Shown here piece by piece: positions 9,438-16,879 of a stretch of DNA of 40,591 nucleotides (the first letter of the stretch is position 1; every line of letters starts with the position of its first letter). Source of the stretch: Acidobacteriota bacterium (GTDB taxonomy: Bacteria > Acidobacteriota > UBA4820 > DSQY01). The notes under the pieces were generated by a model. It was not told where the DNA came from and did not search any database. It saw only the letters and a list, made by a program, of their open reading frames with translations. The position numbers were made by a program, and so were the translations under genes. The stretch covers positions 1-40,591 of the forward strand of contig JAKBES010000007.1 of the NCBI GenBank assembly GCA_021833665.1, written 5' to 3'.

Positions 9438-9854
9438 TCAGGCACCGGGCCCGTGCTGGGCGGCCAGACGCTCTTCCTGGATGAGCTTCTTGTGGAACGC
9501 CTCTTCGATCTTGGCGAGGACGTCGTCGATGTTGGCGGGTTTGAGCAGGTATTCGGACGCTCCCAGCCGCATTCCCTCCACAGCCGCGTTGATGGAGGCG
9601 TTGCCGCTGAGCATGATGACCTGAAGCAAAGGCTGCAGCTTCTTGATCTCGCGGAGGGTCGTGAGGCCGTCCATGCCCGGCATGCGGACGTCCAGAAGGG
9701 CCACGTCGAAGGGTTTGCCTTGGAGGAGGGCGAGGGCATCCGCGCCGGAGTGCACGCCTTCCACGTACAGGCCCCTGGCCGTGAGCCTCTTGGATAGTGT
9801 TTCCACGAGGCGCGCCTCGTCGTCCACGATGAGCAAGCGGATGGGCCTGGTCAT
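9438..9854 (-). CDS. Receiver-only response regulator
   Basis: This is a 138-residue stand-alone receiver: acidic pair at 11-12 (IVDDEAR), phospho-acceptor Asp55 (ALLDVRMPGMDG), Ser83 in the Thr/Ser position (MLSGNA) and Lys105 (LLKPANI). A C-terminal helical tail of about 25 residues (FHKKLIQEERL) has no known output fold. The start has GGAGG six bases upstream. It lies directly between a histidine kinase and the first PEP-synthase-like gene, which suggests, without proving, that its phosphorylation state controls one of those enzymes by contact. Sensory-kinase partnership with the preceding gene is likely. Confidence 0.92.
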   Translation of the reverse strand: MTRPIRLLIVDDEARLVETLSKRLTARGLYVEGVHSGADALALLQGKPFDVALLDVRMPGMDGLTTLREIKKLQPLLQVIMLSGNASINAAVEGMRLGASEYLLKPANIDDVLAKIEEAFHKKLIQEERLAAQHGPGA

Positions 9855-9914
9855 GGGTGCCTCCGTTCTGGGTGCTGGGCCGGTTCCCTCATGGAGCTGG
9901 CATTCGATCTCCGG

Positions 9915-10916
9915 CTACGGGCCGGGTGCGTCCTTCTTTGCCTGAACGGGGAGGGTCACGTGGAAGGACGTGCCCGACCCCTCTTTGCTCTCCACGCCGA
10001 TGGTGCCCCCGAGCTTCTCCACGATCCACCGGCTGATGGGGAGGCCCAGGCCGGTGCCTTCGCCGGCGGGCTTGGTGGTGTAGAAGGGCTCGAAAATGTG
10101 GTCCAGCGAGGAGGCCGGGATACCGGGACCCGTGTCGGCGATGGTGATCGTGAGGCCGGCCGCGTCCGCGCGGGTGGCAAGGGTCATGGTTCCTCCCCTG
10201 GCCTTCATGGCGTCCAGGGCGTTCTTCATGAGATTCAGAAACACCTGGCGCAGTTCGGGCGCGCCCCCTCCCACCGGGGGCAGATCCGGAGGAAGGTCCT
10301 TGGCCACCGTGACCCCCGCGGTCTCCAGCTCGCTTTCAAGCAGGTAGAGGGTCTTGTTGAGGAGGAGGTTGATGTCCACCGTCTCCGTGCGGGGGGCCGA
10401 GTCGCGGCCCCATTGGAGGAGGCGCCGGGTGATCTCGCGGGACCGCTCGATCTGGATGTCGATCTGCTGGAGGGAATTGGCGATCTCGGTCTGGGTGTGG
10501 CTGCCCTGGAGGTCTCCGCCCTTCATCAGATCCTGAATCCAGCCCGCCTCTTCCCGCATGATGGCCAGGGGATTGTTGAGGTCGTGGGCGATGCTGGAGG
10601 CCACTTCCCCGAGGCTCGCCGATTTGGAAAGGCGCAGAAGCTCCTGGTAGAAGGCGTCGCGCTGCCGCGCCAAGGCCGCGAGCTGGTGCCGGAGCTTGGC
10701 CGCGAGGGGCCAGCCCAGGGCCGTGGAGAGGATCAGGGCCGCGAGAAGGGGAACAAAAAAGGCCTCGGAACGGTCCGGCCCCCAGAAAAAGATGGCGAGG
10801 CCGAGAAAAACGAGGCACGCGGGAGGCGTGAGAAGGAGGGCCAAAATGGACCTTCTCAGGAGCCGGCTGGGCTCCCAAAGGCTGGCCTTGGCTCCCCCCT
10901 GCGTCGCGGCCGTCAT
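9915..10916 (-). CDS. Membrane-anchored histidine kinase (first gene of the signalling operon)
   Basis: This 333-residue kinase has two membrane helices (about 24-45 and 52-70) joined by a very short loop, so there is almost no periplasmic sensor and it may sense a membrane or cytoplasmic signal. A short linker leads to HisKA with His111 (SIAHDLNNPLAIM), then a HATPase with NLMKNALDAM, DTGPGIP and GEGTGLGLP. The ORF track begins 30 codons upstream. The ATG used here (MTAATQ) follows GGAGGGG at good spacing, and the upstream start falls within the inferred promoter region. It is the first gene of an operon that continues past the left window edge; its cognate receiver is probably the next gene. 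Confidence 0.9.
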   Translation of the reverse strand: MTAATQGGAKASLWEPSRLLRRSILALLLTPPACLVFLGLAIFFWGPDRSEAFFVPLLAALILSTALGWPLAAKLRHQLAALARQRDAFYQELLRLSKSASLGEVASSIAHDLNNPLAIMREEAGWIQDLMKGGDLQGSHTQTEIANSLQQIDIQIERSREITRRLLQWGRDSAPRTETVDINLLLNKTLYLLESELETAGVTVAKDLPPDLPPVGGGAPELRQVFLNLMKNALDAMKARGGTMTLATRADAAGLTITIADTGPGIPASSLDHIFEPFYTTKPAGEGTGLGLPISRWIVEKLGGTIGVESKEGSGTSFHVTLPVQAKKDAPGP

Positions 10917-10951
10917 GACCACCCCTCCGAGGACATGTGTGACGCAAGCGC

Positions 10952-10960
10952 ATTGTATCA
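10952..10960 (-). promoter_or_regulatory. Extended -10 promoter for the histidine kinase operon
   Basis: On the minus strand TGATACAAT matches an extended -10 (TGnTATAAT, one mismatch). No good -35 is seen at 16-18 bases, as is normal for extended -10 promoters. Transcription would start near 10945, giving a leader of about 29 bases with GGAGGGG before the ATG at 10916. Confidence 0.5.
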
Positions 10961-11035
10961 CCGGCCGCGGGTCCCGCCAGAGAGGATGAGCCGTCTGCTT
11001 GGGCAAATCGCGCGGTTTTGGCGAAAATGGAACGG

Positions 11036-11163
11036 TTGGTTCACCGATTTGGGGAGAGTAAGCTGCCTATACCGCGGCAACGGTTTGCAGGACAAATACT
11101 TGTAGCGATAGGCGCTGACTGTCTAAATGTCCTCATGGGTGGGAGATTTGGCTCACCGAATTT
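11036..11163. repeat. Imperfect direct repeat TTGGyTCACCGAwTTT in divergent promoter region
   Basis: TTGGTTCACCGATTT (11036-11050) recurs as TTGGCTCACCGAATTT (11148-11163), about 112 bases apart in the same orientation. This could be a pair of regulator-binding sites. The units are not palindromic and no cognate regulator is identifiable. Confidence 0.4.
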
Positions 11164-11248
11164 TGTCGAGGCGTGGAATCCCCGTTTTGTGGGCGTGGGG
11201 CCCTACCATGACTTAGGTAGGACCTCGGAGTGAAGGGAGGGGGGACTC

Positions 11249-11545
11249 ATGCTCATACGGAAGAAGGTACTGGCGCTGGCTTGGGGGCTCGCCATGGTCT
11301 TGGCGCCCGTGGGGCTCATGGCGGAGGGAGGGGAGAAGCAGGGCAAGCTGGTCCACGTGGCCGACACGAGGGGCCTAACGGGGTTCAACCTTTACTTCGC
11401 CGACCTTTACAACACCAACCGGCTTCTTTTCGCCATCGAGGCTGTCCTGATTACGGTCATCATGGGCGTGACCCTGGGCATTCTCATGGATAAGCTGGTG
11501 TCGGTCATCGGCCTGGACCTGAGCAAGCGCTCCGTGAAGGAATAA
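11249..11545 (+). CDS. Small membrane protein upstream of TSUP permease
   Basis: This is a 98-residue protein that I do not recognise by family. It has an N-terminal basic/hydrophobic signal-like segment (residues 1-25, ending GLMAEG), a short exported stretch containing FNLYFADLYNTN, one strong membrane helix (about 60-82) and a basic C-terminus. The start follows a GGGAGGGGGG ribosome site. Its stop is ten bases before the TauE/SafE permease, so the two are co-transcribed. It could be an accessory subunit of that permease, but this is inferred only from position. Confidence 0.8.
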   Translation: MLIRKKVLALAWGLAMVLAPVGLMAEGGEKQGKLVHVADTRGLTGFNLYFADLYNTNRLLFAIEAVLITVIMGVTLGILMDKLVSVIGLDLSKRSVKE

Positions 11546-11555
11546 GGGGGAAACC

Positions 11556-12575
11556 ATGGATTTCTTCACCATCACCTTGCCCATATCCGGCGTGGAGATC
11601 AACGCGCTCCTTCTCGTCCTGCTGGGCGTGGCTGTGGGAGTGCTGGGGGGCTTCTTCGGCATGGGCGGCGCCTGGATGGTCACGCCGGCCCTGAACATTT
11701 TTGGTTTTCCCATGCCCTTCGCGGTGGGGACGGACCTTTGCCACATGGCGGGCAAATCCATCATCTCGACCCGGCGGCACGCGAAATTCGGGAACGTGGA
11801 CATGAAGCTCGGCTTCATCATGCTGGCCTTCGACGTGGTGGGCATCGAGATCGGGGCCAGGGTGGTGATGTTCCTGGAGAAGCTCGGCCTGGCCGGGCCC
11901 GTCATCCGGTGGGTCTACGTGGTCTTCCTCGCCCTCATCGGCATCCTGGTCTTCTACGATTTCTACAAGAAGCAGCAGCTTGACAAGGCCGGGGCCGACG
12001 AGGCCCAGTCCGCCATCACGTGGCATGAGACCCTCCACAAGATCAAGATTCCTCCCATGGTCAAGCTGCCCGTGGCTGGGGTGGAGTGCTCCCTGTGGCT
12101 CCCCGCTTCCGTGGGATTCATGGTGGGGCTCCTGGCGGGGTTCCTGGGCATCGGCGGGGGCCTGCTCATGATGCCCGCCCTCGTCTACCTCATCGGCTGT
12201 CCCACCTTCGTGGCCGTGGGGACGGACCTGTTCACGATCATGCTCGCGGGGCTCTACGGGGCGTTCACCTACGGCGTGAAGGGGCGCATCGAGCTGCTCG
12301 CGGTCCTCATCATGCTCGCGGGGGCGGCGCCCGGCGCCCAGATCGGGACCATCGCCACCAAATACATCCGGGGCTACGGCATCCGGCTCATGTTCGGCGT
12401 CACGGTCATCTGCGCCATGGCCTCCGTGATCCTCAAACAAGTGGGGTGGGGAGGCGCCGCCTCCTGGGTGATCATGACGGCCGTCAGCATCATGACCCTG
12501 GTGGTCATCGTCGGCATGTTCAAAGGAGCGGCCCAGGAGCTGCGGGCCAAGAGGTTGAGCCATGAGGGACATTAA
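11556..12575 (+). CDS. TSUP family permease (sulfite exporter TauE/SafE-like)
   Basis: This 339-residue polytopic protein has the two-half TSUP architecture. Each half begins with a glycine-rich helix: LGGFFGMGGAWMVTPAL in the first and LLAGFLGIGGGLLMMPAL in the second. VGTDL recurs in both halves (AVGTDLCHMAGKS and AVGTDLFTIMLAG). Known members move small anions such as sulfite, sulfoacetate or organic acids; the substrate here cannot be assigned. A central soluble loop of about 40 residues links the halves. The start follows AAGGGGG. It lies between the small membrane protein and a lipoprotein gene it overlaps by 14 bases, forming a tight operon. A second, shorter TSUP permease lies downstream. 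Confidence 0.9.
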   Translation: MDFFTITLPISGVEINALLLVLLGVAVGVLGGFFGMGGAWMVTPALNIFGFPMPFAVGTDLCHMAGKSIISTRRHAKFGNVDMKLGFIMLAFDVVGIEIGARVVMFLEKLGLAGPVIRWVYVVFLALIGILVFYDFYKKQQLDKAGADEAQSAITWHETLHKIKIPPMVKLPVAGVECSLWLPASVGFMVGLLAGFLGIGGGLLMMPALVYLIGCPTFVAVGTDLFTIMLAGLYGAFTYGVKGRIELLAVLIMLAGAAPGAQIGTIATKYIRGYGIRLMFGVTVICAMASVILKQVGWGGAASWVIMTAVSIMTLVVIVGMFKGAAQELRAKRLSHEGH

Positions 12576-12891
12576 ATCGCCGAGCCGCGTAGCGGCGTGG
12601 GTTTTCCTCTTCGCCGCCCTTCTGGCCGCGCTGGCGTGCGCCCCGGCGGCGCCCGTCGTGCAGGGCCAAGTGGTGAGCGTGGACCCGGGTGGAGCGACCA
12701 TGTCGGTCCAGGACGAGACCAAACCCGGCGGCGAGCCGCTCACCTATGACATCAGCAAGGCCGAAATCGGGGCCGCGCCCTTGTCCGGCGACCTGGTCAG
12801 GATGGCCTACCGGGTGGAGGGCGGCAAGAACGTGGCCCTTCGCGTGATGAACCTAACCCAGCAGAAGGAGCGGGACAAGAAGGGCAACTGA
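12562..12891 (+). CDS. Predicted lipoprotein, function unknown
   Basis: This 109-residue protein has a lipoprotein signal: a charged N-terminus, a hydrophobic stretch and a lipobox LAALAC with Cys26 as the predicted lipidation site. The mature part is about 80 residues, appears beta-rich, and includes VVQGQVVSVDPGGATMSVQDE, which resembles small OB/SH3-like domains of periplasmic proteins (DUF5666-like, by eye only). The C-terminus is charged (KERDKKGN). It overlaps the permease stop by 14 bases and is therefore co-translated. A role as a periplasmic partner of the permease is possible but unsupported beyond context. Confidence 0.78.
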   Translation: MRDIKSPSRVAAWVFLFAALLAALACAPAAPVVQGQVVSVDPGGATMSVQDETKPGGEPLTYDISKAEIGAAPLSGDLVRMAYRVEGGKNVALRVMNLTQQKERDKKGN

Positions 12892-12936
12892 CAGGGCCGT
12901 CCTGCGGCGAGGCTGCCTCAGGGGGGCCCGCCGCGG

Positions 12937-12942
12937 TATACT
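12937..12942 (+). promoter_or_regulatory. -10 element positioned for a leaderless transcript
   Basis: TATACT ends six bases before the ATG at 12949, so the usual start-point spacing would put the first transcribed base at the initiation codon. The stretch between has no ribosome site and no good -35 is seen. Confidence 0.4.
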
Positions 12943-12948
12943 GCCGAC

Positions 12949-13857
12949 ATGGATATCTTCCTGCCCGTGGCGGGCACGAGCATTAACGCGGCTGTGCTGG
13001 TGGGGGCGGGTGTATTGGTGGGCTTTCTGTCGGGACTTCTGGGCGTCGGGGGGGGATTCCTCCTGACGCCCCTCCTCATCATGCTGGGCATCGATCCCCT
13101 CGTGGCGGCGGCCTCGGGGACCAACGCCATCGTGGGGGCAAGCGCCTCGGGAACCATGGCGCACCTCAAGGCCCGCAACGTGGACCTCAAGATGGGCACC
13201 TTCATGCTCGTGGGCGGCGTGGTGGGCGGGGGCGCCGGAACCCTGCTGGTGAGGGCCTTGCGGCGTGCGGGCAATGCCGACGTGGTCATCGTCCTGTGCT
13301 ACGTCACCCTCCTGGCCGTCATGGGCGTGGTGCTGTTCGTGGAAGGCCTCGCCAGCCAAGTGAAGGGGGAGGCGGAGGTGAGGGCGGAGTCGCGGGGATA
13401 CCGGCTCCTTCAGCGGCTGCCTTTCTCCACGAGCTTTCCCGCCTCGGGAGTCACGACCAGCGCGCTGGCGCCGGTGGTTCTGGGGTTCCTCGTGGGAGTT
13501 CTCGCGGCCCTGCTGGGGGTGGGGGGCGGCTTCTTTCTCATCCCGGCCATGGCCTACTTTCTGGCCATGCCCATGGGACTGGTAGTGGGGACGAGCCTCT
13601 TCCAGATGCTCTTCACTTCGGCCGCCGTGACCATCATGCAGGCCGCCGTAAACCACAGCGTCGACGCGTTTCTCGCCGTGGGTCTGCTCCTTGGGGCCTC
13701 GGTGGGCGCCCAAGGAGGGGCGCGGGTGGCCCGGGGGCTCAAGGGCGACCAGTTGAAAGTGGTCCTGGCTCTCCTCCTCCTGGCCCTCTCCGTGAAGATG
13801 TTCGATGACCTTCTGGTCCTCCCGCGCCATTTCCTCGCCGTCGGAGGCGGGCCGTGA
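12949..13857 (+). CDS. TSUP family permease (sulfite exporter TauE/SafE-like), second copy
   Basis: This 302-residue polytopic membrane protein is of the TSUP family. The paired glycine-rich helices are FLSGLLGVGGGFLLTPLL near residue 30 and VLAALLGVGGGFFLIPAM in the second half. SGTNAIVGAS and VGTSLFQMLFTS occupy the equivalents of the VGTDL positions in the first permease. It is shorter than its neighbour and differs in loop content, so it is a divergent relative and not a recent duplicate. Its stop overlaps the GTG start of the TIGR02186-like gene (GTGA). The lack of a ribosome site and the close -10 suggest a leaderless message. Substrate unknown; anion efflux is the family expectation. 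Confidence 0.9.
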   Translation: MDIFLPVAGTSINAAVLVGAGVLVGFLSGLLGVGGGFLLTPLLIMLGIDPLVAAASGTNAIVGASASGTMAHLKARNVDLKMGTFMLVGGVVGGGAGTLLVRALRRAGNADVVIVLCYVTLLAVMGVVLFVEGLASQVKGEAEVRAESRGYRLLQRLPFSTSFPASGVTTSALAPVVLGFLVGVLAALLGVGGGFFLIPAMAYFLAMPMGLVVGTSLFQMLFTSAAVTIMQAAVNHSVDAFLAVGLLLGASVGAQGGARVARGLKGDQLKVVLALLLLALSVKMFDDLLVLPRHFLAVGGGP

Positions 13858-14654
13858 GAAGGGCGAGAGCAGCGCCGCTGGTTCTGGCCGTCGCCCTCGC
13901 GCACGCCGCGTGGGGCGGCGGCTTGTGCGCGGCCGAAGGGAAGGGGATCACCCTCACCGTGGACAAGCCCGAAATACGGATCACCTCCGGCTTCCACGGC
14001 GACTTCCTGCGCGCCGCGGGCACGGCGCCCGCGGACTGCGGCGTGATCCTCCGCCTGACCTCGGCGCGGGGAGGGGAAACCCTCGACGTGAAAGGCAAGC
14101 GGGGGCTCTTCTGGCTCACCGTGGGCAAGGTTCGCTTCGAGGGCGCGCCGCGCGTGTACATGCTGAGGTCCACACGGCCCGTGGAGGCCCTCCTCCAACC
14201 CCAAGAGCAGGCCCGGGAAGACCTGGGGATCTTCGGCCTCCGATCCGCCCTGCGTGTCCAGAGCCACGGGGACTCGGATCTCCTCATCTCCGAGTTCTTG
14301 CGCCTGAAGCGGGACAGGGGGCTCTATGGCTGGACGGGAGGCGGCGTGGCGCGGGGGCCGGAGGGCAAGTACGAGGCCGAGTTTTCGTGGCCCGCCCACG
14401 CTCCGTCGGGCACCTACACCTTGACCGCGTTTGCGGTGAAAGGAGGCGGAGTGACAAGCAGCGCCTCCTCGACGATCCTCGTCCGTAAGGTCGGCCTGGA
14501 GGCGTGGATCAGCCGTCTCGGGGAGCGCCACGGCGTCCTCTACGGGGTCCTGGCGGTTCTCATCGCCCTGGCCGCGGGCGTGGCGGCGGGGGCCGTCTTC
14601 GGCGGCTCCTTCAGGAAGGAAAAGAAGGCCGGTCCCGGCCGGGAGTCCGCCTGA
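13854..14654 (+). CDS. TIGR02186 / Alph_Pro_TM family membrane protein
   Basis: This 266-residue protein has an N-terminal signal peptide (to about residue 26), a periplasmic beta-rich domain and a C-terminal membrane helix (about 228-250) with a basic tail (FRKEKKAGPGR). The layout, the VDKPEIRITSGFHGDFL opening and the FSWPAHAPSGTYTLTAFAVKGG segment match, from memory, TIGR02186 (Pfam Alph_Pro_TM). That family is typically encoded beside a TauE/SafE permease, exactly as here: the GTG start overlaps the permease stop. Its biochemical role is unknown. It converges with the orphan kinase gene, with only six bases between stops. Confidence 0.78.
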   Translation: MRRARAAPLVLAVALAHAAWGGGLCAAEGKGITLTVDKPEIRITSGFHGDFLRAAGTAPADCGVILRLTSARGGETLDVKGKRGLFWLTVGKVRFEGAPRVYMLRSTRPVEALLQPQEQAREDLGIFGLRSALRVQSHGDSDLLISEFLRLKRDRGLYGWTGGGVARGPEGKYEAEFSWPAHAPSGTYTLTAFAVKGGGVTSSASSTILVRKVGLEAWISRLGERHGVLYGVLAVLIALAAGVAAGAVFGGSFRKEKKAGPGRESA

Positions 14655-14666
14655 CGCCCGTCAGGC
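14649..14666. terminator. Palindrome spanning two convergent stop codons
   Basis: GCCTGAC-GCCC-GTCAGGC is a perfect 7-bp stem that includes the TGA of the rightward gene and the TGA of the leftward kinase. There is no T-run on either strand, so termination is plausible but unproven. Confidence 0.35.
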
Positions 14667-16169
14667 CTTCACGGAAGGCAGACAGACGCGCACCGTGGTG
14701 CCGCGCCCTTCCACGCTCTCGATCTGCACGTCTCCCCCGTGCCGCTTGATCACGCCGTAGCAGATGGAGAGCCCCAGCCCGGTGCCCTTCCCCCTGGGTT
14801 TGGTCGTGAAGAAAGGGTCGAAGACCCGGGGAAGGATCTCCAGAGGAATTCCAAGCCCTTCATCAGAAACCTCCAGGCACACCGTGCCCCCTTCCGAAGA
14901 CTTGATCTTGACGAGGATCGTGCCGCCCTTCGGCATGGCTTCGATGGCGTTGAGGAAGAGATTGAGAAAGGCTTGGCGCAGCTCATTCGGGGCCCCCATG
15001 ACCATGGAAGAGCCCGGGGGGATGTCCTGCACGAGGCGGACGCCGCGGAGGGCCATCTCGTTTTCCACGATCTGGCGGGCCGATTCCACCACCTCCGCCA
15101 GGTCCATGGCCTTGCGCTCCGGTGCGTTCTGCCGGATGAAATCCAATAGGCCCATGATGATGAGGTTGGCGCGGTCCGTCTCCTGGCAGATGTCGGCCAG
15201 AAGCTTGTGGCCGCGTTCGTCCTTCCTTTGCTCGCACTCGTTCATGAGGGCTTCGGCCGTGATGGAGATGTTGTTCAGCGGATTGCTCAGCTCGTGGGCG
15301 ATGCCCGTGGTGAAGGTTCCCACTGCGGCGAGCTTGCCCGCCTGGAGGACTTGGGCCTCCCTCGCCCTCAGCTCGAAGAGCATGCGGTTGACCGCCATGG
15401 CCATGTCCGAGAACTCGTCGCGGTAAGGCTTGGCGGGACGGATCGGGTCGAAGTCTCCCCCCGCGATGCGCCGGGTGTAGCCCTGAAATCGCACGAGGGA
15501 CTGGGTGATGGTTTTGGCGAGGAGGTGGGCCACCCAGAAGATGAGGACGAGAAGAATGGCGAGAAAGATGAAGGGGATGGCCTGGGACAGAGTGAGCATC
15601 CTGTCCACGGCCGCCGATTCCCTTCCGTTGAGGGCCCATGCCAAATCCGTGACCCTGGAGCCCCGGTCCCGCAGTTCGCCCTCAATCTGTCCACTCCTCC
15701 CTGCTCGCGAGACGGCGTTTTCGAGGGCAACGCACTGGCCCAGGAGGGCGTCGTACTGGCCCAGGTCCCGGCTCAGCTCGGCGAGGTTTTTCTCCCCCAC
15801 CACGTCCAGGATGTTCACGGTCTGCGACTGGAGGAGAGCCAAGGCACGCTCCGCGTGAATCTTGGCGTCTGGCAGGTTGGTGCCGTAGAGGAAGAAGTCC
15901 TTCTCGAACCGCCGGGCCTGGAGGACTTCGAAGGTGATGTCCTGGGAAGTTTTGAGGAACTGCAGCTTGCCCCTGGCCTGGTAGAGGATGGCCAGGGTCA
16001 CGAGAGCCGTGATCCCGGTGAGGAAGAAGCAGAGCAGAAACCCCGCCACGATGCGCATGCGGATGCTCAATTGGGGGCGGGAAATGAAGGCCCTTTCCGC
16101 CTCCTTCAGTTTTCGGGCTTCCGTCTCGCCGAGGGTATATTCGGGCGGCTCCTGCGACTGTAAGTTCAC
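14661..16169 (-). CDS. Orphan membrane sensor histidine kinase (HBM-like)
   Basis: This 502-residue kinase has TM1 (about 40-62), a periplasmic helical sensor carrying ARRFEKDFFLYGTNL, TM2 (about 198-218), HAMP (RIAGGDFDPIRP), HisKA (GIAHELSNPLNN) and HATPase (NLFLNAIEAMPKGG, DEGLGIP, GKGTGLGLS). It is a full-length paralogue of the kinase at 350-1891. GTG at 16169, with AGGAG six bases upstream, is preferred over the track's ATG at 16202. With this start, both paralogues have exactly 40 residues up to the same point in TM1. No receiver gene is adjacent, so it may signal to regulators in the leftward operon (inference). Confidence 0.92.
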   Translation of the reverse strand: MNLQSQEPPEYTLGETEARKLKEAERAFISRPQLSIRMRIVAGFLLCFFLTGITALVTLAILYQARGKLQFLKTSQDITFEVLQARRFEKDFFLYGTNLPDAKIHAERALALLQSQTVNILDVVGEKNLAELSRDLGQYDALLGQCVALENAVSRAGRSGQIEGELRDRGSRVTDLAWALNGRESAAVDRMLTLSQAIPFIFLAILLVLIFWVAHLLAKTITQSLVRFQGYTRRIAGGDFDPIRPAKPYRDEFSDMAMAVNRMLFELRAREAQVLQAGKLAAVGTFTTGIAHELSNPLNNISITAEALMNECEQRKDERGHKLLADICQETDRANLIIMGLLDFIRQNAPERKAMDLAEVVESARQIVENEMALRGVRLVQDIPPGSSMVMGAPNELRQAFLNLFLNAIEAMPKGGTILVKIKSSEGGTVCLEVSDEGLGIPLEILPRVFDPFFTTKPRGKGTGLGLSICYGVIKRHGGDVQIESVEGRGTTVRVCLPSVKA

Positions 16170-16345
16170 GCGATCTCCTGTCCCGGGAGGGGCATGGCCC
16201 ATTCCCTGTTCCCTGGCGTGTCCTGGCCCCTTTCACAAGGGTATCACCTGCGGCGCGGGACGGGCAAAGGCGGGGCGGACCGCCGCAGGCGTACGCAACG
16301 GCTGGGTGTCTAGCCCCAGGAAGGCCGCCGCCGCGTGCGCGGTCC

Positions 16346-16374
16346 TTGCCAAGAGAGGTGCAATCCTTTAAGAT
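16346..16374 (+). promoter_or_regulatory. Sigma-70-type promoter for the cytochrome gene
   Basis: TTGCCA, a 17-base spacer and TAAGAT lie about 60 bases upstream of the triheme cytochrome start. The spacing is ideal and both hexamers are near consensus. Confidence 0.55.
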
Positions 16375-16435
16375 AGGGGTGTCGGACGAGACAGAACCGG
16401 TCCATTGGCCCGGGGGGCTGTAGAGGAGGTTCGGA

Positions 16436-16792
16436 ATGAAGAAGGCGATCGTCATCATCCTCACCCTTGCGGTGGCTCTGCTCTTCGTCATGAGCGCCAG
16501 CGCCGCCACCAAGGTGGGTGCCGAAAAGTGCAAGATGTGTCACAAGCTGCAGTACGACTCCTGGGCCGCCTCCAAGCACGCCGCCCAGAATCCCAAGGTG
16601 GACTGCGAGACCTGCCACGGTCCCGGCAGCGACTACTCGAAGATGTCCGTCATGAAGAACCCCGCCGCCGCCAAGGCCGCCGGCCTCATCATGCCCACCA
16701 TGGCGGACTGCGCCAAGTGCCATGGTAAGGGGAAGGTGCCCGCCATGACGCCTGAGCTCTTCGCCAAGGTGCACGCGCACAAGGCCAAGTAA
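16436..16792 (+). CDS. Small periplasmic triheme cytochrome c
   Basis: This 118-residue protein has a cleavable signal peptide (residues 1-23, ending SASA) and three c-type heme sites: CKMCH, CETCH and CAKCH. The CHKLQYDSWAASKHA stretch after heme 1 resembles the W..S.HA element of the cytochrome c554 and related multiheme families, whose His can be a distal heme ligand. CETCHGPGSDY is also typical of that group. It should carry electrons in the periplasm; the donor and acceptor are unknown. It has its own promoter upstream and a strong hairpin terminator downstream, so it is probably monocistronic. The ribosome site is GAGGAGG. Confidence 0.9.
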   Translation: MKKAIVIILTLAVALLFVMSASAATKVGAEKCKMCHKLQYDSWAASKHAAQNPKVDCETCHGPGSDYSKMSVMKNPAAAKAAGLIMPTMADCAKCHGKGKVPAMTPELFAKVHAHKAK

Positions 16793-16817
16793 GGCTTCCC
16801 ATCCATGACCAGCACAC

Positions 16818-16850
16818 GAGGGCGGGCCGGGAGGCCCGCCCTCTTCGTCT
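16818..16850 (+). terminator. Hairpin terminator after the cytochrome gene
   Basis: GAGGGCGGGCC-GGGA-GGCCCGCCCTC forms a perfect 11-bp stem with a four-base loop, followed by a T-rich TTCGTCT. It lies 25 bases after the cytochrome stop. The T-run is weak but the stem is very stable. Confidence 0.7.
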
Positions 16851-16879
16851 GCCGTGGCTGGCGGTCCAGGGCGTCCGCA

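Larger units (their letters stand above)
10917..11248. other. Divergent intergenic region with promoter and direct repeat
   Basis: This 332-base gap separates the minus-strand signalling operon from the plus-strand transport block. It holds an extended -10 element for the leftward operon, a 15-16 base imperfect direct repeat about 112 bases apart, and a GGGAGGGGGG ribosome site for the rightward gene. No credible coding sequence was found; the 71-residue plus-strand ORF here has no family features. Confidence 0.6.

Noticed and set aside
11505-12743. 412-residue His/Asp-rich minus-strand ORF
   Set aside because: It is a shadow of the TSUP permease and lipoprotein. The His richness is the complement of permease codons, not a metal-binding protein.
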